DNA from: Oscillospiraceae bacterium
GTDB taxonomy: Bacteria; Bacillota; Clostridia; Oscillospirales; WRJC01
Length of the DNA: 64,000 nucleotides
Direction of reading: 5' to 3'
Assembly: GCA_009783265.1 (NCBI GenBank)
Contig: WRHM01000001.1
Location: forward strand, 558,001 to 622,000
The position numbers were made by a program, and so were the translations under genes. The notes beneath the pieces are model-generated. The model was not told the origin of the DNA, made no database searches, and saw only the letters and a program-made list of their open reading frames with translations. Positions 27,864 through 37,253 of this stretch are shown here, in pieces. Positions within the stretch are counted from its first letter, which is position 1. The number at the start of each line of letters is the position of its first letter.

Positions 27864-29234
27864 CTATTCGGCATCATCGATATTATCATCAATTTCTTCT
27901 GGTAAAATGTCATCTCCGTTATTATTAATATCATTCTCACCGCCATCACCGACATCGTCAGGTTTATCTTCGGGATAAACCATTTTGCCTAAATTCCACC
28001 AGCCCTCATAACTGCGGCCGCTTGTCCAGTAATACGTTCCCCAGCCGTGTAAAGTATTATGATTAAAGTCCCCTTCGTAATAATCGCCGTTTGCCCAGAT
28101 AAATTTACCTTTGCCTTTATATAAATCATTAACAAAATCGCCCTCGTAAACATCGCCGCTCGCCCATGTATATTTACCGTTGCCCTGTTTTACGTCGTTT
28201 ACATAATCTCCTTCATATACAGACCCGTCGGCAAAAGTATTTATACCCCAACCGTTTTTCATATTGTCTTTAAAAGTTCCTGTATATATAGTCCCGTCGC
28301 TCCATTTAAAAACGCCCTCGCCGTTTTTTTTGCCGTTTTCAATATCTCCGGAATAACTGTCCCCCCGGTCTGAAAACAGCTCGCTTTTACCGGTCCTCTC
28401 GTTTTTTATAAAATCCCCGTAATATATATCCCCTGTTTTAGAATAATATAACCCATTTCCGTTTTTCTGAAAACTGCCGTTTATTTTGCCTATATATAAT
28501 TCCCCTTTTAACGGGCCTTTATCATAACTTATCCTGTATATATCGTCAGGCGCGGAATATAAATTTATATAATTCCCGTTTGAAAATACAAACGAAGCAA
28601 AATGTATATCTTCTTTTTGTATAAAACTTAAAATATCGCCTTTATATTTTTTCGCGCTGTTCTCAGCCTGCAAAATTTCAAAATCCGTATAAAACAGCGG
28701 CTTATCTAACTTATCCGACGGCAAATTCAAAACCCATTTGACGCCGTTTGAAGTATATATCTCGCCGCCTAAAAGTTTATTCCCGTCATTTTCGTAATCA
28801 GTCAGCAAAACATCAAAAGGCCCGGTTCTTAAAAATATACCGGAGTCAGACTGATTAAATATAAAATTATTGACCGGATACAAACCCGTGATTTCATCAG
28901 GCAGCGAAGAATTGATAATCTCCGGGACGTCGTTATTATAATTTGCCGAAAAAGTTGACGCGTCGGGCAAATAAGAAATAAACCGGGAGTCTTTTATTTC
29001 GACTATATAAAATTTTTGCAGATCTATATTAGCAGAATCGCTTTCAAACCAAATCCTGCCGTTAATTATATTATCGTTTTTATCAGTATTCCCGAAAAAT
29101 TTTATGCCCTCGTCAGATTTTATATATCTCAGCCCGTTCTGATAAATAATAAAAACAATTACGCCCACGCACAATAAAGCAATTATAAATATCCCAAGAA
29201 TCACAGAGCCGGTCCTGCGGTGTTTTTTCCTCAT
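27864..29234 (-). CDS. MORN repeat-containing membrane-anchored protein
   Basis: Tandem YEGDFVNDLYKGKGKFIWANGDYYEGDF-type repeats; N-terminal TM. Confidence 0.85.
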   Translation of the reverse strand: MRKKHRRTGSVILGIFIIALLCVGVIVFIIYQNGLRYIKSDEGIKFFGNTDKNDNIINGRIWFESDSANIDLQKFYIVEIKDSRFISYLPDASTFSANYNNDVPEIINSSLPDEITGLYPVNNFIFNQSDSGIFLRTGPFDVLLTDYENDGNKLLGGEIYTSNGVKWVLNLPSDKLDKPLFYTDFEILQAENSAKKYKGDILSFIQKEDIHFASFVFSNGNYINLYSAPDDIYRISYDKGPLKGELYIGKINGSFQKNGNGLYYSKTGDIYYGDFIKNERTGKSELFSDRGDSYSGDIENGKKNGEGVFKWSDGTIYTGTFKDNMKNGWGINTFADGSVYEGDYVNDVKQGNGKYTWASGDVYEGDFVNDLYKGKGKFIWANGDYYEGDFNHNTLHGWGTYYWTSGRSYEGWWNLGKMVYPEDKPDDVGDGGENDINNNGDDILPEEIDDNIDDAE

Positions 29235-29284
29235 AATAAATAATTTTATAAACCCTTCGAATTTATATTATATATTTTATATTT

Positions 29285-29728
29285 TTAACTTCCAAAACCA
29301 AAAGACGAAACCTGATTCAAAACGGCGGGCATGCACATTATAACAATAGCGTAAAAAATAAACAAAACGATAATCACAGCCGCAACCATAAGCAAATCAA
29401 CGTCTTTTCCCCCGTAAAGCCTTCCTGCCCTGTATAATTTATCTTCAGGGATATAAAAATAGCCTTTTTTATCTTCGTCGTCGAGTTCAAACACAAATTT
29501 ACGCAGCATGCCTTTTGTCCTGAGAGCATAATTCACAAACAAATTCTTTTTGACTCTAAGCTGGTCAAAAGATTTGGCGAAAGCAGGGTGAACCGCTTCG
29601 GCTTTTATTAAAGCTTTTACAAATTTCCCGATGACAAGTTTATTATACGCCACGGCAAGAACAGCAATTATCACCCCAATAAAAATACCGGAAAGCACAA
29701 TATCAACAGTTATAGTTTGTTCAGGCAT
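29285..29728 (-). CDS. Hypothetical membrane protein
   Basis: ORF with two hydrophobic segments. Confidence 0.5.
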   Translation of the reverse strand: MPEQTITVDIVLSGIFIGVIIAVLAVAYNKLVIGKFVKALIKAEAVHPAFAKSFDQLRVKKNLFVNYALRTKGMLRKFVFELDDEDKKGYFYIPEDKLYRAGRLYGGKDVDLLMVAAVIIVLFIFYAIVIMCMPAVLNQVSSFGFGS

Positions 29729-29831
29729 TTATAATACCACCTTTCTAATTTAATTATATTTAATTATAAAAAAATATTAACTATTATTCTTTTATACAAA
29801 TAATAATATATACAAAAAAATATATACAAAA

Positions 29832-29847
29832 TGTTTCACGTGAAACA
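29832..29847. promoter_or_regulatory. parS centromere-like site
   Basis: TGTTTCACGTGAAACA, perfect 16-bp palindrome matching the B. subtilis-type parS consensus. Confidence 0.93.
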
Positions 29848-29865
29848 TTTATTGATTTTTAATCG

Positions 29866-31158
29866 CTATTTCCTGCGTTTTTCTATTATTTTTTGACCGC
29901 CCATATAAGGTCTTAAAACTTCCGGGACTGTAATTGTGCCGTCTGCGTTCTGATAATTTTCGAGAATACACGCCGTCGTTCTCCCGACGGCGACTCCGGA
30001 GCCGTTTAAAGTGTGAATAAACTGAGCTTTGTCTTTTACGTTTTTCTTATAGCGAATATTGGCGCGCCTCGCCTGAAAATCTTCGTAATTAGAACATGAC
30101 GAAATCTCGACGTAACGCCCGTAAGACGGCATATAAACTTCTAAATCATAAGTTTTGGCGTTGGAAAATCCCGTGTCTCCGGTGCATAACAGAGAAACCC
30201 TGTAAGCAAACCCTAATCCCTGTAAAACTTTTTCCGCGTCGTTTGTCAGCTTTTCGAGCTCTTCATAAGAATTTTCAGGCAGCGCGAATTTTACAAGTTC
30301 GACTTTATTAAACTGGTGCTGCCTTATAAGCCCTCTCGTGTCTCTGCCTGCGCTTCCGGCTTCAGACCTGAAACACGCAGTATAAGCGCAGTATTTTTTC
30401 GGCTCGTTGTCTTCAAATATTACTATTTCGTTGGCGTGATAATTAGTGACCGGGACTTCGGCCGTGGGGACGAGAAAATAATCGAACCCACTTAATTTAA
30501 ACGCATCTTCTTCGAATTTTGGAAGTTGCCCTGTCCCCGTCATTGATTTTCTGTTGACTATAAACGGCGGCAGGACTTCAGTATATCCTGATTTTGCGTG
30601 AGTGTCCAAAAAATAATTAATAACTGCGCGTTCAAGCCTCGCGCCGTCGCCCATGTAAAAATTAAATCTTGTCCCTGTGACTTTAGCGGCGTTTTCCGGG
30701 TCAAGAATCCCGAGTTTTTCGCCGAGTTCCCAATGGGGCAGAGGGTCAAAATCAAATTTTTTCGGCTCCCCGATAATTCTTACTATCTGATTGTCTTTTT
30801 CGTCTTTTCCCACGGGGACGGATTTATCCGGAAGATTCGGGATATTTAATAATATCGCCGTTATTCTTTCGTCTATATCTTTGATTAAAATATCTGCGTT
30901 TTTAATTTCTTCTGATAATTCTTTCATTTGATTTAAAAGAACAGCCGTATCTTTCCCGGCTTTTTTTAACGCCGGGACTTCTTTTGAAACCTGATTTTGT
31001 CTGGCCTTCAATAATTCGTTGTTATAAATAAGCTCGTTTCTTTTCGCGTAAAATTCAACCGCGTTGTCAATATCGGCTGAATATTTTTTTTCGTTCCGGT
31101 CGCTCAGCCGGGCTTTCACGTAATCTATATTATCTTTTATAAATTTTATATCAAGCAT
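29866..31158 (-). CDS. serS: Serine-tRNA ligase
   Basis: [63 protein letters not shown]. Confidence 0.95.
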   Translation of the reverse strand: MLDIKFIKDNIDYVKARLSDRNEKKYSADIDNAVEFYAKRNELIYNNELLKARQNQVSKEVPALKKAGKDTAVLLNQMKELSEEIKNADILIKDIDERITAILLNIPNLPDKSVPVGKDEKDNQIVRIIGEPKKFDFDPLPHWELGEKLGILDPENAAKVTGTRFNFYMGDGARLERAVINYFLDTHAKSGYTEVLPPFIVNRKSMTGTGQLPKFEEDAFKLSGFDYFLVPTAEVPVTNYHANEIVIFEDNEPKKYCAYTACFRSEAGSAGRDTRGLIRQHQFNKVELVKFALPENSYEELEKLTNDAEKVLQGLGFAYRVSLLCTGDTGFSNAKTYDLEVYMPSYGRYVEISSCSNYEDFQARRANIRYKKNVKDKAQFIHTLNGSGVAVGRTTACILENYQNADGTITVPEVLRPYMGGQKIIEKRRK

Positions 31159-31214
31159 AAAATTTTTCCTCCATTTCAAGCATTTCAGGCATTTCAAACA
31201 AATAAAAAAGTAAG

Positions 31215-32189
31215 TTAACTCTCAAATATATTGTTCCCGCCGCACAAAACTTTTATTATAGATTCAAGCTCTTCGTTGTTTTTATACTCTATTTCAAGTT
31301 TGCCGCTCTGCGCCCCGTTTTTATTATTTTTTGCCATGTTTATTATAATCTTTTTGCCGAAAATGCCGGATATTTTGTTTTGCAGGTTTTTTAAATAAAG
31401 CTCCTCGACTTTTTTTGAATTTGCCAGATCTTTATCTTTTATCCCGGCTTTTTCATCAGTAGACTCGCCGTAAATATATTCGTCAATATCAATATTATTA
31501 TCCCCCGAAAGGAAAGAGCTTTTTTTCGCCCTGACGATTTTTTCTGTTTCGCGCACAGACAAATTATTTTTGATTATCTTCTGCGCGATTTTTAATTGCT
31601 CCTCAGGGTCGTCCACAGATAAAATCGCGCGCGCGTGCCCTGAAGTAATATCGCCGTCTTCTATATATTTAAGCACTTCTTCCGGCAGGGACAAAAGCCT
31701 CAGGGCGTTTGCGACCACCGAACGGCTTTTTGCTACCTGACGCGATATTTCTTCCTGAGTCAAATTATAATGATCGACAAGATATTTATATCCTAATGCT
31801 TCTTCTATCGGGTTTAAATCTTCCCTCTGTAAATTTTCGACCATAGTCATTTCGGCGGCAGTTAATTCATCTACGTTTTTTATGACTACCGGCACTTCGT
31901 CGAGTCCCGCCATTTTAGCCGCCCTCCAGCGGCGTTCCCCGGCTATTATCTGATAATACCCGCTGGGCAGGCTTCTTACGATTATAGGCTGGATTATCCC
32001 GTGCTTGGCGATAGAATCCGCAAGCTCGGCGAGTGATTCTTTCCTGAAATCTTTTCTCGGCTGAGTTTTTTTTGGCTCTATATGGGTTATGCGTAAAACG
32101 CTTATATCGCCGTTGTTTACTGATATATCAAGGGCATTGTCTACAAAAAGTGAACTTATCCCGCTTCCTAATCCTGTTTTTCGTGCCAT
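31215..32189 (-). CDS. parB: Chromosome partitioning protein ParB (Spo0J)
   Basis: [69 protein letters not shown]. Confidence 0.95.
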   Translation of the reverse strand: MARKTGLGSGISSLFVDNALDISVNNGDISVLRITHIEPKKTQPRKDFRKESLAELADSIAKHGIIQPIIVRSLPSGYYQIIAGERRWRAAKMAGLDEVPVVIKNVDELTAAEMTMVENLQREDLNPIEEALGYKYLVDHYNLTQEEISRQVAKSRSVVANALRLLSLPEEVLKYIEDGDITSGHARAILSVDDPEEQLKIAQKIIKNNLSVRETEKIVRAKKSSFLSGDNNIDIDEYIYGESTDEKAGIKDKDLANSKKVEELYLKNLQNKISGIFGKKIIINMAKNNKNGAQSGKLEIEYKNNEELESIIKVLCGGNNIFES

Positions 32190-32251
32190 TTTTATATATA
32201 AACTCCTTTTCTGAATTTGCATTTAATATTTCTGCTTCTGTTAAATTATAA

Positions 32252-32357
32252 ATCCCCCTGCGGCTCACGCCGCTCCGCTTCCTTCTTAAAAAAAGGTTTG
32301 AATTTTAACCCAAAGCCCCCTTTTTGAAAGGGGGTGTCACGAAGTGACGGGGGATTT
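32252..32357. repeat. Family-B repeats between parB and parA (one degenerate half plus one full unit)
   Basis: aatccccctgcggctcacgccgc... and agccccctttttgaaagggggtgtcacgaagtgacgggggattt. Confidence 0.8.
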
Positions 32358-32361
32358 AAAC

Positions 32362-33132
32362 TTATAGTTTTATACAAACTTTATCGATTTCTTTTGCCAG
32401 TTCTATATAACAATCATTTGCTTTCGACGGCTTGTCAAAATAATAGATCGGCATTCTGTGAGACTGCGCCTCGGCGAGCCTGACTGTTCTGGGAACGAGG
32501 GTCTTTAATATCTTATCCGGCAATATTTTTTTAAGTTCGTCGAGTATCTGTATAGAGAGATTAAGCCTGCCGTCGTACATTGTTATTAATATTCCGGCAA
32601 TATCTATTTTAGGATTATATAATCTTCTGACCTGTTTCAGCGTATTAGTAAGCTGCGCCAGCCCCTCGACCGCGAAATATTCGCATTGCATGGGCACGAC
32701 GACATAATCGCTGCCGCATAGCGCGTTTACCGTAAGTATCCCGAGAGAGGGGGGACAGTCTATGATTATATAGTCATATTCTTCTTCAGCTATTGAAATA
32801 GTATTCTTAAACCTGAAAAAGCGTTCGGACGCGTTATCTTCGACAAATTCTATTTCCGCCCCGGCTAAATTTATATTCGACGGCAAAATCCACAGATTTT
32901 CATACTGCGTTTTTAATATAGCTTCTTTTGCCGTGCATCTGCCGATAATCACGTCGTATATAGACAACGGCACGTTTCTTTTGTTTATACCCACCCCGCT
33001 TGTCGCATTAGACTGCGGGTCTAAATCGCAGAGCAAAACTTTTTTCCCGAATAATCCGAGCGACGCCGCGACATTTATCGCGGATGTAGTTTTACCGACC
33101 CCGCCTTTTTGATTTGCAAACGCTATGATCAT
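32362..33132 (-). CDS. parA: ParA family ATPase (Soj)
   Basis: MIIAFANQKGGVGKTTSAINVAASLG; DLDPQSNATSGVG; YDYIIIDCPPSLG. Confidence 0.95.
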   Translation of the reverse strand: MIIAFANQKGGVGKTTSAINVAASLGLFGKKVLLCDLDPQSNATSGVGINKRNVPLSIYDVIIGRCTAKEAILKTQYENLWILPSNINLAGAEIEFVEDNASERFFRFKNTISIAEEEYDYIIIDCPPSLGILTVNALCGSDYVVVPMQCEYFAVEGLAQLTNTLKQVRRLYNPKIDIAGILITMYDGRLNLSIQILDELKKILPDKILKTLVPRTVRLAEAQSHRMPIYYFDKPSKANDCYIELAKEIDKVCIKL

Positions 33133-33294
33133 AACTTAAAAATCCTTTTAATTTATATAACATTTTATATTTTTATTCTATATCTTAAATTATAGTTATT
33201 ATTAGATTATATCAATATAAAATAAAAAAGTCAATAATTTTTATTTAAACAGTTGTAAATAAAAATTATTCACATAGAATATTGGAACAAAAAG

Positions 33295-33375
33295 CGTAGG
33301 GGCAACCCTCGCGGTTGCCCCTGAATTATATCGGTAAAAGATTTTTACAGGGCAACCGCGAGGGTTGCCCCTACG
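33295..33375. repeat. Inverted pair of family-A repeats (REPIN-like), intergenic parA/noc
   Basis: cgtaggggcaaccctcgcggttgcccctg ... cagggcaaccgcgagggttgcccctacg. Confidence 0.9.
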
Positions 33376-33389
33376 GTCAAAATTGTATT

Positions 33390-34289
33390 TCACGCTTTCT
33401 TTTTCGGGACTTCAAGATATATTTCTATATATTCGCCTTTGTCTGTTTTTTCGCTTTTTATATTTATGCCGCTCTGCGCGATTGTATCGACGACTTTGTC
33501 TATCGTGTTCAAGAACAGACGCACGTCTTTAATTATAAAAGTCGCTTTCTGGTTCGGATATTTTTTGAGTTCTTTTTCTTTTTCGTTTAATATTTTATCT
33601 ATATATTTTTCAGTTGACGAAACGTTCATAAATCTTTTTATAACCGTCGCTATAACTTTTTTGCGTTCTTCTTCGTCTGCAATTCTTATAAACGATCTTG
33701 CGTGGCGTTCTGTCAGCCCGTATTCTGCGATTATATCGCGTTCTTCTTCAGAAAGCTTTAAAATTCTCAGTTTATTAGCTATATAAGACTGGCTTACAGA
33801 TAATCTCCTTGCCGCCTGCTCCTGAGTATATTCAAAAAGCTCTATTAATTTCTGTATGGCTTTCGCCTGCTCGAAAAAATTCAGGTCTTCCCGTTGCAGG
33901 TTTTCTATTATCGCGATCTCAGCCGAAACCTGTTTATCCGCTTTTACTATAACGCACGGCACAGAATCCCAGAATAATAATTTAACGGCCCTTAGCCTTC
34001 TTTCGCCCGCGATAAGTTCATAAACCGGCGGCGATTTTTCGCTTTCCGGCAAAATTAATCGCACAGACAGCGGCTGTATTATCCCGTAATCTTTTATGCT
34101 CTGCGCAAGCCCGAAAAGAGACCTTTCGTCGAAATCTTTTCTTGGCTGATTCGGATTGGGATAGATATTTTTTACGGGGATATTATGTATTATAGAGTTC
34201 TGCAAATTCTGCATGTTATTTTTCTGCATAATTTTTGCGGCGCTATTTGCATTTGGTTCTTCTTTTTTTAATAAATCTGCATTTAACAT
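33390..34289 (-). CDS. noc: ParB-like nucleoid occlusion protein
   Basis: ParB fold (IYPNPNQPRKDFDERSLFGLAQSIKDYGIIQPL; LIAGERRLRAVKLL); adjacent to rsmG upstream of parAB. Confidence 0.85.
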   Translation of the reverse strand: MLNADLLKKEEPNANSAAKIMQKNNMQNLQNSIIHNIPVKNIYPNPNQPRKDFDERSLFGLAQSIKDYGIIQPLSVRLILPESEKSPPVYELIAGERRLRAVKLLFWDSVPCVIVKADKQVSAEIAIIENLQREDLNFFEQAKAIQKLIELFEYTQEQAARRLSVSQSYIANKLRILKLSEEERDIIAEYGLTERHARSFIRIADEEERKKVIATVIKRFMNVSSTEKYIDKILNEKEKELKKYPNQKATFIIKDVRLFLNTIDKVVDTIAQSGINIKSEKTDKGEYIEIYLEVPKKKA

Positions 34290-34426
34290 TGGTTTTCCAC
34301 ATACCTTTCTGTTATTTTTATCGCCTGCGAATGTTTTATGTTTATATCTGTATCGTATCATATTTTTAAGCATAATATTGTCGTAACGTATGCGAAAAAA
34401 TAATAAGAAAACAAAAAAAATCCCGT

Positions 34427-35272
34427 TTATAGGGGATTTTTTGTTATATGGGAAAAATTTCTGGGATATTTTGACGATGTTTTATTTAATTTTTTTATTT
34501 TTACAAGAACTCTTTTATTCTCGTTTTTGTTTTCGCCTATATTTTTATTATCAACGATATTGTCACAGATTCCGTCCCCTATAAAAGCCCCCTTTTGAAA
34601 GGGGGTGGCAAACGCGTCTGCGTTTGACGGGGGATTGCCTAAATTAAACTCAATTTTATTTTCTATACTCAAATCAAGTATTTCAAACGCTTTTTTGGCT
34701 TCGTTTATTTCTTCTTCGGCATTTTTGCTTTTATACGCTATAAAAAACCCTCCGGGAATAATAAACGGAGCGGCAAGCTCGCATAATATATTTAATCTTG
34801 CGACTGCCCTTGAAACCGCGAAATTATATTTTTCCCTGATATTTATATCTTTGCCGAAATCTTCAGCTCTGCCGCAATAAAAATCAAACGCCGCGTTATT
34901 AGTTTTGATGACATTGGCAGCAGCATTTTTAATAAAATTAATTTTTTTAGCCGAACTGTCCAGAAAAGCTATTTTTAAATCCCTGCGCATTATATAAACA
35001 GGCAGGGCAGGGAACCCCGCCCCGGTACCGACGTCTATTATTCTTGAATTTTCGGGTATGTCAAAATATTTTAAAATTATAACAGAATCTATATAATGCT
35101 TGACTATTATTTCGTCAATATCAATAATAGAAGTAAGATTATATTTTTTGTTTTCGGCTAAAAGATACTCAGTAAACAAATAAAAATCTTCTATAATCTT
35201 TTGATTATAATTTATATTATACCCGTTAAAATAAAATATAAATTTTTCTTTAAAGATATTATATTCAACCAT
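34427..35272 (-). CDS. rsmG: 16S rRNA (guanine-N7)-methyltransferase RsmG (GidB)
   Basis: NLTSIIDIDEIIVKHYIDSVIILKYFDIPENSRIIDVGTGAGFPALP; VSRAVARLNILCELAAPFI. Confidence 0.95.
   Translation of the reverse strand: MVEYNIFKEKFIFYFNGYNINYNQKIIEDFYLFTEYLLAENKKYNLTSIIDIDEIIVKHYIDSVIILKYFDIPENSRIIDVGTGAGFPALPVYIMRRDLKIAFLDSSAKKINFIKNAAANVIKTNNAAFDFYCGRAEDFGKDINIREKYNFAVSRAVARLNILCELAAPFIIPGGFFIAYKSKNAEEEINEAKKAFEILDLSIENKIEFNLGNPPSNADAFATPFQKGAFIGDGICDNIVDNKNIGENKNENKRVLVKIKKLNKTSSKYPRNFSHITKNPL
34586..34637. repeat. Family-B repeat inside rsmG (NPPSNADAFATPFQKGA)
   Basis: agcccccttttgaaagggggtggcaaacgcgtctgcgtttgacgggggatt. Confidence 0.9.
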
Positions 35273-35276
35273 AAAT

Positions 35277-35799
35277 TTAAAATCCCTGTATTGTTGATAA
35301 TTTCGCGTTAATTATAATATAACGCCTCTTTTTGCTTTCGACGGATATTTCTTGAATTATATCAAATTTATTTTCGCGTAAAAATTTTTTCAAAAAGTGT
35401 ATTTTACTGTTGGGCTGTAAAATAAAATTTATTTGTTTATTTTTTATAACCGGAGCTTTAGTTATAATCTCGGCAATATTTTCCCCGCCCATCCCGGCAA
35501 TTATTATATCTGTCAGCTCAGAAAAATCAAAATCAGAACCGGAATCAGAACCAAAGCACTCAAGCCCGTCAGATAAAACCGGGATTATAATATCCTGTGT
35601 AATATTATATTTTTTTATATTTTCTCTGATTTTTTTCACGCAGTTTTGGCTTATGTCCAGAGCGTAGGCTTTTTTTATTTTTTTATTTAGGCAAAGCCAG
35701 ACAGGCAAATAAGCGTGGTCGCTCCCAACGTCCGCGATTATATCGCCGCTTATTATATCAGAGATAGCTTTTAGCCTCGCGTCTATATTTATATGTATG
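35277..35799 (-). CDS. tRNA (adenine-N1)-methyltransferase TrmK-like (5' end uncertain, no canonical start)
   Basis: ORF plus in-frame upstream IDARLKAISDIISGDIIADVGSDHAYLPVWL; IIAGMGGENIAEII. Confidence 0.8.
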
Positions 35800-35820
35800 C
35801 TGATCTCTCCCTATTTTATA

Positions 35821-35848
35821 TGTAGGGGCGACCCTTGCGGTCGCCCTC
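35821..35848. repeat. Family-A repeat, single, intergenic
   Basis: gtaggggcgacccttgcggtcgccct. Confidence 0.85.
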
Positions 35849-35861
35849 GTGATTTTTTTCG

Positions 35862-36422
35862 TCACATTCCCCTCAAAGAATTTTCTATTATTTCAAAAAT
35901 TTTGTCTTTTTGAGGGTGGGAAACATAATAAACATAATTCCCGTAACTTCTTATTTCGGCGTTGTTAAATATCTCGGACATATTTACGTCAAAACTTGAT
36001 TTTATCGCGTAATCCTGCATTTTTAAGATTCTTGTCTGCGCCATTTCTTTTACATATTCTGAATTAACTTTGTCGTAAAGCTTAAATATGCCGATTTCGT
36101 CAGCGGAATTTTCACCGGCTTGTATTATAGAATATTTTTCGATTTTTGACATATCCACGGCTTTATTCTTATCGTTTGAATATAGCTCCGTCGCTTTTGA
36201 ATCTGATAATTCTTTTGATTTTTTGCAGCTTTCATAATCCGCGCCTTTACCGTATTTATCATATCCGGGAAATTCAGCAGCAATTTTCTTCATTATCTCC
36301 GCCGGTTCCGGCTTCGCAGCAGGTTCCCTTTTCTCGCATGAATAAACACATGATAAAAGAGTTAATATAATTATAAATATCAGCGAGTATCGGAGGGCAT
36401 ATAAAATCTTGTTTTTCTTCAT
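35862..36422 (-). CDS. DUF4358-like lipoprotein/hypothetical
   Basis: Signal peptide LLSCVYSC; small secreted protein. Confidence 0.5.
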   Translation of the reverse strand: MKKNKILYALRYSLIFIIILTLLSCVYSCEKREPAAKPEPAEIMKKIAAEFPGYDKYGKGADYESCKKSKELSDSKATELYSNDKNKAVDMSKIEKYSIIQAGENSADEIGIFKLYDKVNSEYVKEMAQTRILKMQDYAIKSSFDVNMSEIFNNAEIRSYGNYVYYVSHPQKDKIFEIIENSLRGM

Positions 36423-36568
36423 CTTTTGGTTTGTCCCTGTTCAGTAGTTTAATTATTTTGACTGTAAGCATAACTATAGCCGCCAATATTAATATTTTTT
36501 TCACTTTTTTCATATTTAATACCTTTCTTTATTTAATTTTTATTTTTAAATTTTTTAAAATAATAATT

Positions 36569-36904
36569 TTATTTTTTATTTTTATAATTATCGGGATTCG
36601 TGAGCTTTATAAGCAAAGCCGTGTTGTCGTCGTTAGCCGCCCTGTTGCGGACTTTTTCTCCGCATTTTTTGCACTTGAAAATTATTATATAGCCTTTTTT
36701 AATATCCGGGCTCGGCTCGGTCAAAACAGGCTCAAGCTTTCCCTTGCACGTATTATCCCTGTCGCCGGGATTTATATCAACATGCAGGGAAAAAAGGCAA
36801 TACGGGCAGTGATTTCTCGAAGTATATTTCAAAGTCCCGACTGATTTGCCGCAATTTACACATATAAATCCGCTGTCGTTTTTGATAAATTTTTTTGTTT
36901 CCAT
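36569..36904 (-). CDS. RNHCP domain-containing protein
   Basis: FICVNCGKSV...SRNHCPYCLFSLHVDINPGDR. Confidence 0.85.
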   Translation of the reverse strand: METKKFIKNDSGFICVNCGKSVGTLKYTSRNHCPYCLFSLHVDINPGDRDNTCKGKLEPVLTEPSPDIKKGYIIIFKCKKCGEKVRNRAANDDNTALLIKLTNPDNYKNKK

Positions 36905-37253
36905 ATTAATATATATTATTATATAACCTAAAATGCTTTTTATTATCTCAAAATATTCAAAAAAATCTAAAAAATTTTAATTATATAAAATCTTTCTGAT
37001 GAGACTTATCAAAATTTACGGTTTGACCGCAGTTATTAAAAAATAACTAAATTTAAAATTCAAAATGATAACACAAATAACATTATATTCTTCGTTTATG
37101 AAATAATTATTAAGGGGATAATACATTTTAGTTATAATTTATATTTCGCGGATTTATTTTTGCGTTAATTATAATAATTTATAACAGGAAGTTTAAAAAA
37201 TATAAAAATATAAAATTTTTAAAAGGAAATTAAAAACTAAGGAGAAATAAAAA

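Noticed and set aside
36274-36513. 79-aa minus ORF overlapping the DUF4358-like gene
   Set aside because: Only its N-terminal part looks protein-like; the rest overlaps the signal-peptide region of a better-supported gene.
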